DNA from: Bifidobacterium sp. ESL0745
GTDB lineage: Bacteria; Actinomycetota; Actinomycetes; Actinomycetales; Bifidobacteriaceae
Assembly: GCF_029433335.1 (NCBI RefSeq)
Contig: NZ_JAQTHX010000001.1
Location: 620,001 to 684,000, forward strand
DNA: 64,000 nt
Direction of reading: 5' to 3'
Shown here: positions 1 to 12,660 of the stretch, piece by piece
Position numbering within the stretch: position 1 is the stretch's first letter
Layout of the letters: each line of letters starts with the position of its first letter
Notes under the pieces: model-generated
Seen by the model: the letters and a program-made list of their open reading frames with translations, nothing else
Told to the model about the DNA's origin: nothing
The model's database searches: none
Made by a program: the position numbers and the translations under genes

Positions 1-1619
1 AGAACGGGCGTCGGCGTTTTCCGAAATATCTCGCGGATTTGAGGCCAGAATATCGGAAAGGCCAATAAAGCGACCAGTGCGAACGTAGGTCGGCAACCGA
101 AATTCGCTGCCAAAGCCAATGATCCCGCCGACAGATGCGGCCACGAAATCGGCGGTGCTTGGCCAATGACGATCATATGATGTCGGCCTGCCCGGCGTTT
201 TCCTTTTGTCTGTGGCAAGGGCTGCGATAGATTGTTGTGCTCAGACCGAATGATTGCTGATTCACTGCTTGAATCGGCACGTTGATATCCTGCCACGCCA
301 AGCCAAAACCAAATGCCCATGACGCTCAGGGCCATCGAAGCCGCGAATGGTACCGAATAGAAATTCAGGCGGAACGCAAGGTATCCTGCCTGTGAACCTA
401 GCACGAACAGGGTGATGGCCATAGAAACAGCGGCTACGGAAATATTTGGACGCACCATTTTGAGTACCCGGATGACCAGCAAGGCTGCGAAAATGACAAA
501 GACGAGCAGCAGCAGCGCCACGGCAGCACCTGCCGGAAGCATCAGACCGCCAGGGGTGAACAGCGAAGTCACCAAACGGTACGGCACGAACAGGAGCAAG
601 GCTGGCAACACGCCGAAATAGGAATACCAATGGTTCTGGTAGAAGGCATAGTCCCAATAGATCGGGTTGACGCCTTGCTCAAGCAGTGCTTCCCTCGTGT
701 GCGGATCATAGGGATTGGCGGTGGTTTTGAGCGCCTGTGGCACCGGCAGGTCGATTGAGGTTCGGCCGTGAATGAGCGAGTCGGCCATATGGCCGTATTG
801 GTTGAAATCGTAGGTGTAATTGTCAGGCTCGTGAAATGCCGAAGGGTTTGTCCATATCGATTGCGTTATGGATACCGCCGTAAGAATGGCGGCGATGACG
901 ATGAATACGGCGAACGCAATCCGTTGAGCGATGCTTGTGGTGTCCAAGCGAATGCGCCACAGCTTTGACGCCGGCATCCATGCCGTGATCAGCAGAACGA
1001 GTGCCGCCATGGCCGCCACGCGTCCCCAATCGGCATGGAACGGCACACGTACATTGGCGTGTACGGCGGCGACGTCGACCTTCGTGCCTGCCGGTTCTTC
1101 AATCCAAACCTTGACGAGGGTGGATGGGGATCCCGTGTCGAGTTTTGGAATATGAAGGTAAAGGGAATGAGCGACGGTCGTGGAAACGGGACGGGTATGG
1201 GAAGCGTGTCCAGCGGCATCGACCCGGACTTGGAAGGTGGTCAGCGGAAATTTCGACCTGCCTTTGTCCGTGTCACCGGTTTTTCCTGCGCTACTTGCAG
1301 CTCCCTGCACGCGTGAGGGCGATGTGAACCGGAATGTCGTTTCGGCCGAATCCAGACGAAGGTAGGGTGAACTGCCGTCGGCCTGTGTTATCAGAAACGC
1401 CGAGGTGGGATCGGTGACGAGCAGTGTCCCATTCTTTTGGCGTTTGAGCCCTGATCCAAGCGTATTCAGCGCAGAGGTGGAATCCCGGCTGGCACCTAGG
1501 GTGCTCCAGAACTGGATATTGAATGCGAAACATTCGAGCAGGAGTATGATCACCCCCGCCAGGGCCATGAATATGGCGGTCTTGTGGCGCGAGTGGAAGC
1601 TATGCTCGGAAGTGTTCAC
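1..1619 (-). CDS. Large polytopic membrane protein, GT-C glycosyltransferase-like (partial)
   Basis: The reading frame is open on the minus strand from a GTG at 1619 to the window edge, about 539 residues; the C-terminus lies outside the window. A stop sits 9 nt upstream in frame, so GTG at 1619 is the first usable start. There is one N-terminal membrane segment (about residues 17–33), an extracytoplasmic region rich in Ser/Thr (to about 200), and then several hydrophobic segments. The stretch with DNYTYDFNQYGHMADSL, NPYD, YWDYAFYQ and HWYSYFG resembles the polar loop that follows the first helices of GT-C mannosyltransferase-like proteins. A role in cell-envelope glycosylation is inference from that resemblance. 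It is divergent from the TPR gene, with only 50 bp between the two starts. Confidence 0.6.
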   Translation of the reverse strand, partial: MNTSEHSFHSRHKTAIFMALAGVIILLLECFAFNIQFWSTLGASRDSTSALNTLGSGLKRQKNGTLLVTDPTSAFLITQADGSSPYLRLDSAETTFRFTSPSRVQGAASSAGKTGDTDKGRSKFPLTTFQVRVDAAGHASHTRPVSTTVAHSLYLHIPKLDTGSPSTLVKVWIEEPAGTKVDVAAVHANVRVPFHADWGRVAAMAALVLLITAWMPASKLWRIRLDTTSIAQRIAFAVFIVIAAILTAVSITQSIWTNPSAFHEPDNYTYDFNQYGHMADSLIHGRTSIDLPVPQALKTTANPYDPHTREALLEQGVNPIYWDYAFYQNHWYSYFGVLPALLLFVPYRLVTSLFTPGGLMLPAGAAVALLLLVFVIFAALLVIRVLKMVRPNISVAAVSMAITLFVLGSQAGYLAFRLNFYSVPFAASMALSVMGIWFWLGVAGYQRADSSSESAIIRSEHNNLSQPLPQTKGKRRAGRHHMIVIGQAPPISWPHLSAGSLALAANFGCRPTFALVALLAFPIFWPQIREIFRKTPTPV

Positions 1620-1669
1620 ACCATTATTCTATAAGCATCATGTCTGGCTGAATTGAAACAATTACCCAT

Positions 1670-4600
1670 ATGTCCAATTTCACACAGCATTTGCATGATT
1701 TCGCCTCCTCACCGCGTTTTGGCAGGTTCATCAAAGGTGCCAAGGGTCTTGCGCATCGTGTGAATACGGCGGTCGGTAGCGGTGTATCGAAGAGCACCGT
1801 GAGGGATACCGGTTCCTTCTCCTCAGTCCGGCCTCAGGGCAAGCCTGGCACCGATGAGATGGTGAAAGAGCTTTTTGAGCGTGCCATCGAATTGGGGCCA
1901 ATGGTCAAACGCCATATTTTCGAGGACTTTCCCGACGTTCCGGATGGACTTCGCCTTGGTTGGGCGCAGTTGCCCCAGCTTGATGGCCGGTTTTTCGCAA
2001 TCGGCGTGTTCCTTGGACCTAACCAATTCTGTCAGGTTGCACTGGTCGATGGAAAGGGACGTGTGTTTTTGGGCACCGATCCGCAAATGGACACCCATGA
2101 TGATGACCCGGTGCTTATTTTTGGCAAGGAGGGTGATTTTTCGCTTTCCGATGATAGCAGAATGAGCGGTGGCGGGGGCACGACGCAGGTTTCTTTGTCT
2201 GAAACCGGGCGAAACGGCGTGTCGGCGGCACAAACAGCAGGTCAAAACCGCTCGGATCATACGGGTCAAGGCATTGAAGTGGTACAGGGTGGCATTGTCG
2301 GTCGTGACATGTTCGGCAGAATGACCTGGTTGGCTTCCTGGCTCAAACGTGGCAACCGCTACACCTTGGAACAGATGCGTTACCGGCTGCCCGAATCCCT
2401 GCGTCTTAATTTGGAATATCGGGATGCTATGGCCATCGCCTTTTTCGCCACCTACATGCTTCCGCAGATGAGCGGCCAGCTCATCGGTTTTGGCGCCGGC
2501 AACATCTTCCGCAGGCTGAACCGCGAGGCACCGCTCGGCGCGATCCGTCGCAGTGTGCGCGACAGCTTGGAGGCTCGAACCCACGGCCTGCGTGTGTCCG
2601 GTCTTGAGGATTACTTTGCGGATTTGATGCGTGAATCAGGCGCATTGAAGGAATCCGCAGGGCTGGAGGCCGTTCATGGCGCTGAACCCTTGCATTTGTA
2701 CACTTCCAGTTATTCCGGCGCGTATTTCTTCACCTGGGATGATTCGTTGGATCTTGCTCCGGCATTGGAAGCCCTGAACATCGAAGGCAATCTCAATCGT
2801 TTCTCCGCGATAAGCGCTTGGTTGGAGCATAACGCGCATACCGGCGCGTTGCCCATCGAAGACACGGTCACCCGTGCGCAGGCCGCCCAGATCGATCATG
2901 CCTTGCTCGAAAACCCGGCACTGATGGCGCTCAAACCGCTGCCCAACCAGGGGGCCGATCTTGATGAGCCGAGTTCCGCGTCCCTGTCCCGCATGCTATC
3001 GATTGCGGCACAGACCGCCGACCGCATCGCCGCTGACGCGCCCGACCGGAACGGTGTGCCGGGGCTAGGGGCAGAAAGGAAAACGGGACGCGGCGAATGG
3101 GTGTATCGCCAGACACTCTCCACGTTGTTGAGGCAGGTCAGGGTTCCCTACCGCTTCGATACAGAATTCCGCTCCAATCTTTCACAAGGCAATGTTGCCG
3201 TCGCCTTCACCACGGCAGGGCGCACCTTGATGCCCACCAGCCGATACGATTCCAAGCGCCATGCCTGGATTGCTCTGAGCGATGCCGAACGTACGTCGAT
3301 GAGCGAGCGGTACAACCTGCGGGTCGGATTGATGATCGCGGCGCTGTGTTTCGGCAGCGACGAATCGATTCAGAACGTATCAATCCGCATCGATTCCATG
3401 GGGTTGGAGGAAGCGGTCGAGCAGCAGGATTCCGCCATTTCCAAGTTGATGGCGCAGGCGTTGGGCACATTCGAACGCATGCCGATGGGGGACAAACGCA
3501 AAGGCGGCTCGAAGGCGGATCCCAAGGATGGCGACATCCATGGCGACCCCTCGCAGGCCGGTGCCGTGGCTGCGGGACGTGATTCCATGCCGTTCGCTTC
3601 CTCGTCCGCGCAAAGCCCACAGGAGTCGGGCGAAAACGGTCCGGCGGATTCTGAAGACGGAAATGGACAGCGCGATCAGACAAGTTCGGTTTTCGATGAC
3701 GGAAAAGAAAACCCGGCCGATATTCCGCAGAACGCTGCAGCTGCCGAATCGTCCGTCAATTCTCAGGATAATGATCCTCAACCGGGTACTGACTTTACCG
3801 GCACGCAGGGAAACGTCGCTGGAGCTCAGAGCGGGAATGGGCCTGCGAAGGATGAGCCTTTTGCGACTTTCGATTCCGGTGAGGCGGATGGGGCCGGTGA
3901 GCCGCATGATGATGAGGATCAGATCGATGCCCGATTCGCAGATCTGATGAAAGGTGTTGATTTCGACAGCATCGCCATGTCCGTGCCGCAGGGGGGCCAG
4001 CAGGCGGACATCGATGACGCCGACGGCGATGGCACAGACAACGAGGACAACGATCCACTCGCCGTGCTACGTAGCGGTCCCAGCGCTCACAATATGGCTT
4101 CGGTCACTTTTACGCGTGAGGAATTCATACGCTGTGCATGTTCTGCCGGTTTGGACCACCCTATCGAGACGTATCGCAGATTCGGTGCCTCACTCAATAT
4201 CGAAGGCGTGATACCGCGTAATGCCAACCCAGAGTTCAACCTGCGTGACAAGCGCTTCTCGCCCCTCGGAAGCCAGGAGGAACCGGAACTCGCCGACGTG
4301 TCGATCGACGGAAAAGCCAGAAAAGTGCTTGGTACCGATAACATCATGGGACTTTCCATTCAGCGCGCCGATCTATTGCAGCGTGCCGTCAGCGATTTTC
4401 ATCGTCTTGCTGCTCAAGGCGATCTACCTAGTGTTTCGAAGGCGCAGGAGGCCATGGCAATCGTCGAAGCCAATGGTGATCCTGAGCTCAAAAGGCTCGC
4501 ACCGTCGGTAAGCAGTGCCCTGATTGACGGGGTGGATACCCCTGATCTGGATTTCACACTTGCCAAGGACCTTGACGCCGAGCGTGTCAAGGCCCGTGAC

Positions 4601-5392
4601 CTGCTGTTTTCCGGTCAGGTCGATCAGGCCATTGCAAGCCTTGAAGAGGCAATTTCCAAGGTCGATGCCATGTACGCTCCGACCGGCGCCCCGCGTTATT
4701 TCAACTCCTACGCGGAGCGCGTGGTCTACAATCGCCTGTTCGCTACGAGCGACGAGCGAACGGTGCTCATCCCCGATAACCTGTTCTACGCCCACATGGA
4801 ACTTGCCGATGTGCTCGCCCAACTGCAGGGGGCGAAGGCCGCCTTGCCGCACCTCAACGCCATGGTGTCGTATGCGCCTGCCTATCCGCTTTCGCACATG
4901 AGGCTTGCGGTGCAGTTGGCCCGCGAGGAGGACTGGGATTCCGCCCGTGCCGCCTGCCTTAACGCCTTGCGTGTCTCACTGGACCGTGATGATGCGGCCT
5001 ATGCGTATTACCGGCTGGCCTATGCCGAATGGATGCTCGGTGACTTCGATGTTGCGGCCGCAAGCTACATCATGAGCGAACATATCTCCCCAGGGAAAAT
5101 CGCTTCGCTCGACAGCGAGCTGCAGGAACTGCTGGCGCGTGCGCAATCGCAATGCATTCTCGTGCCTGTCTCCTTCGAGGTCGCTCAACAGGTGCTTGCC
5201 TCTCACGATCTGCCGGTCTGGCCACATACCGAGGTTGGCGATATCGTGCGTGACGCGGCACAGGTCTGCGTCGACAAGGCGCTTTTTGTCCCTGCACGTA
5301 CGCTTTCGGTTGCGGCCGCGAGGATGGATGACAGTGCCGATGATGGAATGGACATGGCTCAAGCGCAATTCCTACGCTCGCTTAGTGCCTAG
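1670..5392 (+). CDS. TPR-repeat protein with long acidic linker
   Basis: The product is a 1240-aa protein of unrecognised function, apparently cytoplasmic: no signal peptide and no clear membrane helix. The N-terminal ~550 residues are mixed alpha/beta. Residues ~590–800 are low complexity and rich in Asp, Glu, Asn, Gln and Gly, a probable disordered linker. Residues ~960–1130 form degenerate TPR-type helix pairs (for example near LFYAHMELADVLAQLQG and AAYAYYRLAYAEWMLGD), followed by a C-terminal domain. TPRs normally mediate protein-protein contact, so a scaffold role is the most that can be inferred. The ATG at 1670 has no good Shine-Dalgarno sequence but is the only start ahead of the conserved-looking region. 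It is divergent from the preceding membrane protein and may share its promoter region. Confidence 0.75.
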   Translation: MSNFTQHLHDFASSPRFGRFIKGAKGLAHRVNTAVGSGVSKSTVRDTGSFSSVRPQGKPGTDEMVKELFERAIELGPMVKRHIFEDFPDVPDGLRLGWAQLPQLDGRFFAIGVFLGPNQFCQVALVDGKGRVFLGTDPQMDTHDDDPVLIFGKEGDFSLSDDSRMSGGGGTTQVSLSETGRNGVSAAQTAGQNRSDHTGQGIEVVQGGIVGRDMFGRMTWLASWLKRGNRYTLEQMRYRLPESLRLNLEYRDAMAIAFFATYMLPQMSGQLIGFGAGNIFRRLNREAPLGAIRRSVRDSLEARTHGLRVSGLEDYFADLMRESGALKESAGLEAVHGAEPLHLYTSSYSGAYFFTWDDSLDLAPALEALNIEGNLNRFSAISAWLEHNAHTGALPIEDTVTRAQAAQIDHALLENPALMALKPLPNQGADLDEPSSASLSRMLSIAAQTADRIAADAPDRNGVPGLGAERKTGRGEWVYRQTLSTLLRQVRVPYRFDTEFRSNLSQGNVAVAFTTAGRTLMPTSRYDSKRHAWIALSDAERTSMSERYNLRVGLMIAALCFGSDESIQNVSIRIDSMGLEEAVEQQDSAISKLMAQALGTFERMPMGDKRKGGSKADPKDGDIHGDPSQAGAVAAGRDSMPFASSSAQSPQESGENGPADSEDGNGQRDQTSSVFDDGKENPADIPQNAAAAESSVNSQDNDPQPGTDFTGTQGNVAGAQSGNGPAKDEPFATFDSGEADGAGEPHDDEDQIDARFADLMKGVDFDSIAMSVPQGGQQADIDDADGDGTDNEDNDPLAVLRSGPSAHNMASVTFTREEFIRCACSAGLDHPIETYRRFGASLNIEGVIPRNANPEFNLRDKRFSPLGSQEEPELADVSIDGKARKVLGTDNIMGLSIQRADLLQRAVSDFHRLAAQGDLPSVSKAQEAMAIVEANGDPELKRLAPSVSSALIDGVDTPDLDFTLAKDLDAERVKARDLLFSGQVDQAIASLEEAISKVDAMYAPTGAPRYFNSYAERVVYNRLFATSDERTVLIPDNLFYAHMELADVLAQLQGAKAALPHLNAMVSYAPAYPLSHMRLAVQLAREEDWDSARAACLNALRVSLDRDDAAYAYYRLAYAEWMLGDFDVAAASYIMSEHISPGKIASLDSELQELLARAQSQCILVPVSFEVAQQVLASHDLPVWPHTEVGDIVRDAAQVCVDKALFVPARTLSVAAARMDDSADDGMDMAQAQFLRSLSA

Positions 5393-5553
5393 ATTGTACT
5401 TTGAAACAGGTCCCATACGCACTGGTTTTCTTGGGGTATCACGGCAAAAGGTGGTGGCGCCGTGCTGTCCTGTCTTAAAGAATCGGTCTTTTGTTCCTCT
5501 TTCCTCGCATGACCGTACAATCGGGAAAGAACGATGCATGGCCCATAATGTAA

Positions 5554-8587
<3,034 letters not shown>

Positions 8588-8853
8588 TCGGCAATCGTGT
8601 CGTTGGCGTCAATGGCATAACGTGTGAAGCGATGTCATAGTCGCGCATTGATTGTGCACACTCATTGGCAGGTGGAATCGGTGGATTATGTGTCCCAAAA
8701 GCGTTGGTCCTGATTGCGGTTTAGTCCTTACCATGTTTGGCCTCTACCGTGATCTAGTCGACTAGCCATTTCAGCATTAGGTAATACGTAAAAACACTGG
8801 CGAGCCTTCGTCGGAAACGATACAGTGGGAGGCAAGTGAAAAAGGAAGGTACG
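8588..8853. other. Intergenic region before the Mrp gene
   Basis: No gene is visible. The region contains a perfect 12-bp palindrome, CTAGTCGACTAG at 8754–8765, and a TAATAC sequence at 8783 that could be a -10 element. No convincing -35 partner can be assigned. The palindrome is a candidate operator for the downstream ATPase gene, but nothing else supports this. Confidence 0.4.
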
Positions 8854-9978
8854 ATGACGCAGAACGACACGATTGAACAACGGATCGAACAGCAGGTCTA
8901 CGAACGTTTGAGTCATGTCATCGACCCTGAATTGGGTCGTTCTGTCACCGATTTGGGGATGGTTCCTGCGGTTGAGGTATCAAAAAACGATGATGGCGAC
9001 AACGCCTACGATGTCATCGTTCATGTCGAGCTGACGGTGCCTGGTTGCCCGCTTTCCAAAACCATCAGTGAACGTATTACGCAAGCTGTGCTCGCCTATC
9101 CCGACGCAAAACTTACGCCGAAAATCGAAATCAGTGCAATGAGCCGTGAAAAGCTGGGCAACCTGGTCAACGAGCTAAAGGCAGAACGTCGTCAGAACCC
9201 GTTCAACAAACCTGGGACGAAAACCCGTATCTTCGCCATCGCCTCCGGTAAAGGTGGCGTGGGCAAATCCTCGGTCACCGCCAATCTCGCGGCCACGTTC
9301 TCGGCGTTGGGCTATGACACTGCGGCTATCGATGCCGATATTTACGGGTTCTCGCTGCCGTCCCTGTTCGGCGTGCATTCTCGTCCGACCGACTTGAACG
9401 GTATGCTAATGCCGGTGGTTGCCTGGGGTGTCAAGATGATTTCCATTGGCATGTTCGCCGGGGCTGACCGTGCGATTCTTTGGCGTGGTCCGCGTCTGCA
9501 GCGCTCGCTTGAACAATTCCTCGCTGACGTATGGTGGGGAAGTCCCGACGTCCTCCTGCTTGACCTTGCGCCTGGTACCGGCGATATGGCCATTTCCGTG
9601 GCCCAGACCCTGCCCAACGCCGAGCTGGTGGTTGTTACCACCCCGCAGCCCAGCGCCTCCGACGTGGCCGTACGCTCCGGCCTTGTCGCCCTGCAGGTGC
9701 CGATGAAAGTGCGCGGCGTGGTGGAGAACATGAGCTATTTCGACTATAAGGGCGAGCGTCTGCATATCTTCGGCGAAGGTGGCGGCCAGCGTGTTTCCGA
9801 TCAATTGACGGAAGCCCTTGGCTACGATGTCCCGCTCCTGACCCAGCTTCCTTTGCAGCCTGAAATCCGAGAAATCGATGATTCCGGCCGACCTGCCGTC
9901 CTGAATCCCGATGGTTCCCTCGCATCGACACCGGTTGCCAAGTCCTTCAATGATTTGGCAACCCAATTGATGCGATAA
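8854..9978 (+). CDS. mrp: Mrp/NBP35-family P-loop ATPase (Fe-S cluster carrier-like)
   Basis: The protein has 374 aa. An N-terminal MIP18/DUF59-type domain (~1–95, with HVIDPELGRSVTDLGM) is followed by a ParA/MinD-like ATPase domain with the deviant Walker A GKGGVGKSS at 132–140. Family members carry or assemble Fe-S clusters. The CxxC pair that usually follows ENMSYF near the C-terminus is absent (ENMSYFDYKGERLHIFG instead), which I understand also occurs in other actinobacterial homologues. That leaves classical cluster bridging through this motif doubtful. ATG 8854 is preferred because GGAAGG lies 4–5 nt upstream. A GTG at 8836 behind GGGAGG is an in-frame alternative adding six residues. 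Confidence 0.9.
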   Translation: MTQNDTIEQRIEQQVYERLSHVIDPELGRSVTDLGMVPAVEVSKNDDGDNAYDVIVHVELTVPGCPLSKTISERITQAVLAYPDAKLTPKIEISAMSREKLGNLVNELKAERRQNPFNKPGTKTRIFAIASGKGGVGKSSVTANLAATFSALGYDTAAIDADIYGFSLPSLFGVHSRPTDLNGMLMPVVAWGVKMISIGMFAGADRAILWRGPRLQRSLEQFLADVWWGSPDVLLLDLAPGTGDMAISVAQTLPNAELVVVTTPQPSASDVAVRSGLVALQVPMKVRGVVENMSYFDYKGERLHIFGEGGGQRVSDQLTEALGYDVPLLTQLPLQPEIREIDDSGRPAVLNPDGSLASTPVAKSFNDLATQLMR

Positions 9979-10142
9979 TACCTAAGCAATTTACATTTTT
10001 GCTGCCTTAAATCTTTGTTCATTGAATACAGACAAGTAAGTATCCATATTTCAGAACATTCTGAAAGCAATAGTGCGCTTTATTGTGTCGATTATTATGA
10101 GGACTTGTGAATTAATCCAATTGCAATTGGGAGAGACTGCTG

Positions 10143-10820
10143 GTGACAGATATGAGAGATAGTGATGACAATCCCGTTACGGGCGGGCGATGGAATTCGG
10201 CGGCATTTCGCAAAGCCATTGTGACGTTTGATGATGCACCTACCCCTCCGGGCGAATCCCCGTTTGTCGGTGGGGTAGAGCCACGGCGTGATATTGCCGT
10301 CGTCCCTTACGATGCAGCGTGGTCGACGGTCTTTGAACGGTTGCGTGAGGAAATTGTCGAATCGCTTGGCTTCGGTGCACTGTCCGTCGAACATATCGGT
10401 TCCACGTCGGTACCGGGACTGGCCGCGAAACCTGTGATCGACATTGATGTCACCGTCGCCGATTCAGCAGAGGAGCAAGCGTACGCTCCTGCACTCGAGA
10501 AGCTGGGATTCCATTTGATAATTCGTGAGCCTTGGTGGTATGGGCATCGTATGTTCCGCGGCGACGATCCGGCCTGCAACCTGCACGTATGGTCGGTTGG
10601 ATCACCCGAGGCTGTGCGGCATCTCATATTTCGCAACTGGTTGCGTCACAATCCAGAGGACCGGAACTTGTACATTGCGGTAAAGCAGGAAGCCGCAAAA
10701 TATACAACTGCTGAGGGAGGCTTGGTATCTGAGTATAACCAGCGCAAGCAGGACGCTATTCGCTCGATTTACGCCCGGGCTTTCGCTGCTGCGGGACTTA
10801 CCGAAATGGAATCAGAATAG
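10143..10820 (+). CDS. GrpB/UPF0157-family nucleotidyltransferase-like protein
   Basis: The 225-aa protein belongs to the GrpB (UPF0157) family, whose fold resembles nucleotidyltransferases. Diagnostic stretches are VVPYDAAW, the GSTSVPGLAAKPVIDIDV block with its conserved GST and paired acidic residues, and NLHVW further on. In some bacteria the domain is fused to dephospho-CoA kinase, but here it stands alone and its substrate is unknown. The GTG start at 10143 has GGGAGAG 7 nt upstream; ATG 10152 is an alternative. It converges with glnA, and the two share a bidirectional terminator. Confidence 0.85.
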   Translation: MTDMRDSDDNPVTGGRWNSAAFRKAIVTFDDAPTPPGESPFVGGVEPRRDIAVVPYDAAWSTVFERLREEIVESLGFGALSVEHIGSTSVPGLAAKPVIDIDVTVADSAEEQAYAPALEKLGFHLIIREPWWYGHRMFRGDDPACNLHVWSVGSPEAVRHLIFRNWLRHNPEDRNLYIAVKQEAAKYTTAEGGLVSEYNQRKQDAIRSIYARAFAAAGLTEMESE

Positions 10821-10988
10821 TTTCTCATTGATGCAATACATGACTGGACAAACCGCCCTTGTACAGTCATGCATCGTGTGATGTGCGGTAATCAACGAAA
10901 CAAAAAACAGAGGGGATTTTAGCTTCTTGATGCCATAAAATGCCTTCTATCCATTCATATTATTGATTCGTTGAAAAGAACAAACAAT

Positions 10989-11025
10989 AAAATGTCTGCC
11001 ACCTCGGTGAAGTGGCAGACATTTT
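10989..11025. terminator. Bidirectional terminator between GrpB gene and glnA
   Basis: A perfect 14-bp stem, AAAATGTCTGCCAC paired with GTGGCAGACATTTT, closes a 9-nt loop. The A/T-rich stem ends supply T-runs on both strands, so it can terminate both convergent transcripts. Confidence 0.85.
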
Positions 11026-11046
11026 AATGATGAGCGATGAACCGGC

Positions 11047-12483
11047 TCAGCAGTTGAAGTAGAGCTCGTACTCGAGCGGAGTCGGGGCCAAGCGCTGCTG
11101 GTCAATCTCCTCGCGCTTCAAGGCGACCCAGGTCTCCAGAAGGTCGGTGGTGAAGACGTCGCCGGCGGTCAGGAAATCGTTGTCTTCCTCGAGGGCGTCC
11201 ATCGCTTCGCCAAGCGAGGCGGGGACGTGCTTCATGTTGTCCAGCTCTTCCGGCGGCAGCTCATAGATGTCCTTGTCGACAGGGGCCGGAGGCTCGATGT
11301 GGTTCAATACGCCGTCCATGCCGGCCATCAGCTGGGCCGAGAAGGCGAGGAACGGGTTGCAGGAGGGATCGGGGACACGGAACTCGATGCGCTTGGCCGC
11401 GGGAGCGGTGCCAGCGAACGGGATGCGGATGGCGGCCGAACGGTTGCGGGCCGAGTAGACGAGGTTCGTCGGGGCTTCGTAGCCGGGCACCAGGCGCTTG
11501 TATGAGTTGAGCGACGGGTTGGTGAAGGCGAGCACCGAGGAGGCGTGCTTGATCAGGCCGCCGATGTACCAGCGGGCGATGTCGGAAAGGCCGCCGTAGC
11601 CGTTCTCGTCGTAGAAGAGCGGCTTGCCGTCCTTCCACAGCGACTGGTGGCAGTGCATGCCGGTGCCGTTGTCGCCAGCGATGGGCTTGGGCATGAAGGT
11701 GACGGCCTTGCCCGCCTCGAAGGCGGTCTCGTGCACGACGTACTTGTACTTCTGCAGGTCGTCGCCGGCGTGCGTCAGCGTGTTGAAGCGGTAGTTGATC
11801 TCCTGCTGGCCTGCGCCGCCGACTTCGTGGTGGCTGCGCTCAAGGATCAGTCCGACCTTCTGCAGGTTGGCGACCATGTCGTCGCGCAGGTCCTGGTTGT
11901 GGTCTTGCGGAGCCGGCGGGAAGTAGCCGCCCTTGACGCGGTTTTTGAAGCCGACATTGGCTGAACCGTCGGCCTCCACTTCGGCACCGGTGTTCCATGG
12001 TGCCTCGATGGAATCGACTTCGTAGAAGGAACGCTGCATCGTGTTCTCGTAGCGCACGCTGTCGAAGAGGAAGAATTCGGCTTCGGGAGCGAAGCAGGCG
12101 GTGTCGGCCACGCCGGTCGACTTGATGTAGGCTTCGGCCTTGGAGGCGACTTGGCGCGGATCGCGCGAATACGGCTCCATGGTGATCGGATCGACCACGG
12201 AATGTGAGACAACGAGCGTCTTGTGCTTGCGGAACGGGTCAAGGAAAGCCGTGGAAACATCCGGAACCAGCTTCATGTCGGAGTTTTCGATGGCCTGGAA
12301 GCCGCGGATGGAGGATCCGTCGAACGGCTCGCCGTCGGTGAATGCGTCTTTCAGGAATTCACTCGCCGGTACGGTGAAGTGCTGCTGGCCACCCAGCAGA
12401 TCGGTGAAGCGCACGGAGATGTATTCCACACCTTCCGTGTTGATGAGGGCTTCGAGGTCTTCCTTCGTTTCGAGTGCAGTCAA
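11047..12483 (-). CDS. glnA: Glutamine synthetase type I
   Basis: The 478-aa enzyme condenses glutamate and ammonia with ATP, the central nitrogen-assimilation step, as a cytoplasmic dodecamer. Visible family motifs are DGSSIRGF near residue 55, the GSI metal-binding stretches PEAEFFLFD and [17 protein letters not shown], and NRSAAIRIP. Tyr407 in DIYELPPEE is at the position adenylylated in GSI-beta enzymes, so GlnE-type control is plausible. The start is an unusual TTG at 12483 backed by GAAAGGAG about 7 nt upstream, with no better start in frame. It lies downstream of the DUF4191 gene but is separated from it by a terminator, so it should have its own promoter. Confidence 0.97.
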   Translation of the reverse strand: MTALETKEDLEALINTEGVEYISVRFTDLLGGQQHFTVPASEFLKDAFTDGEPFDGSSIRGFQAIENSDMKLVPDVSTAFLDPFRKHKTLVVSHSVVDPITMEPYSRDPRQVASKAEAYIKSTGVADTACFAPEAEFFLFDSVRYENTMQRSFYEVDSIEAPWNTGAEVEADGSANVGFKNRVKGGYFPPAPQDHNQDLRDDMVANLQKVGLILERSHHEVGGAGQQEINYRFNTLTHAGDDLQKYKYVVHETAFEAGKAVTFMPKPIAGDNGTGMHCHQSLWKDGKPLFYDENGYGGLSDIARWYIGGLIKHASSVLAFTNPSLNSYKRLVPGYEAPTNLVYSARNRSAAIRIPFAGTAPAAKRIEFRVPDPSCNPFLAFSAQLMAGMDGVLNHIEPPAPVDKDIYELPPEELDNMKHVPASLGEAMDALEEDNDFLTAGDVFTTDLLETWVALKREEIDQQRLAPTPLEYELYFNC

Positions 12484-12622
12484 TGGACCGCTCCTTTCGT
12501 TGTGCTAACAATGTTCAAGTGTAAGGTAACGAGTTTCCAGAGGTCGCGTATTGGGTTACGAATATGTTTCGGACGGGGATTTTTCATTGAAATTCGTTGA
12601 TTTAAAGAGGAAACCGTATATG

Positions 12623-12653
12623 AAAAATCCTCTCGCAATTTGGTCACGAGAGG
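12623..12653 (-). terminator. Rho-independent terminator after DUF4191 gene
   Basis: On the minus strand a 7-bp stem, CCTCTCG with CGAGAGG, is followed directly by ATTTTT. It lies just past the DUF4191 stop and insulates glnA from that transcript. Confidence 0.75.
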
Positions 12654-12660
12654 AAGGAGG

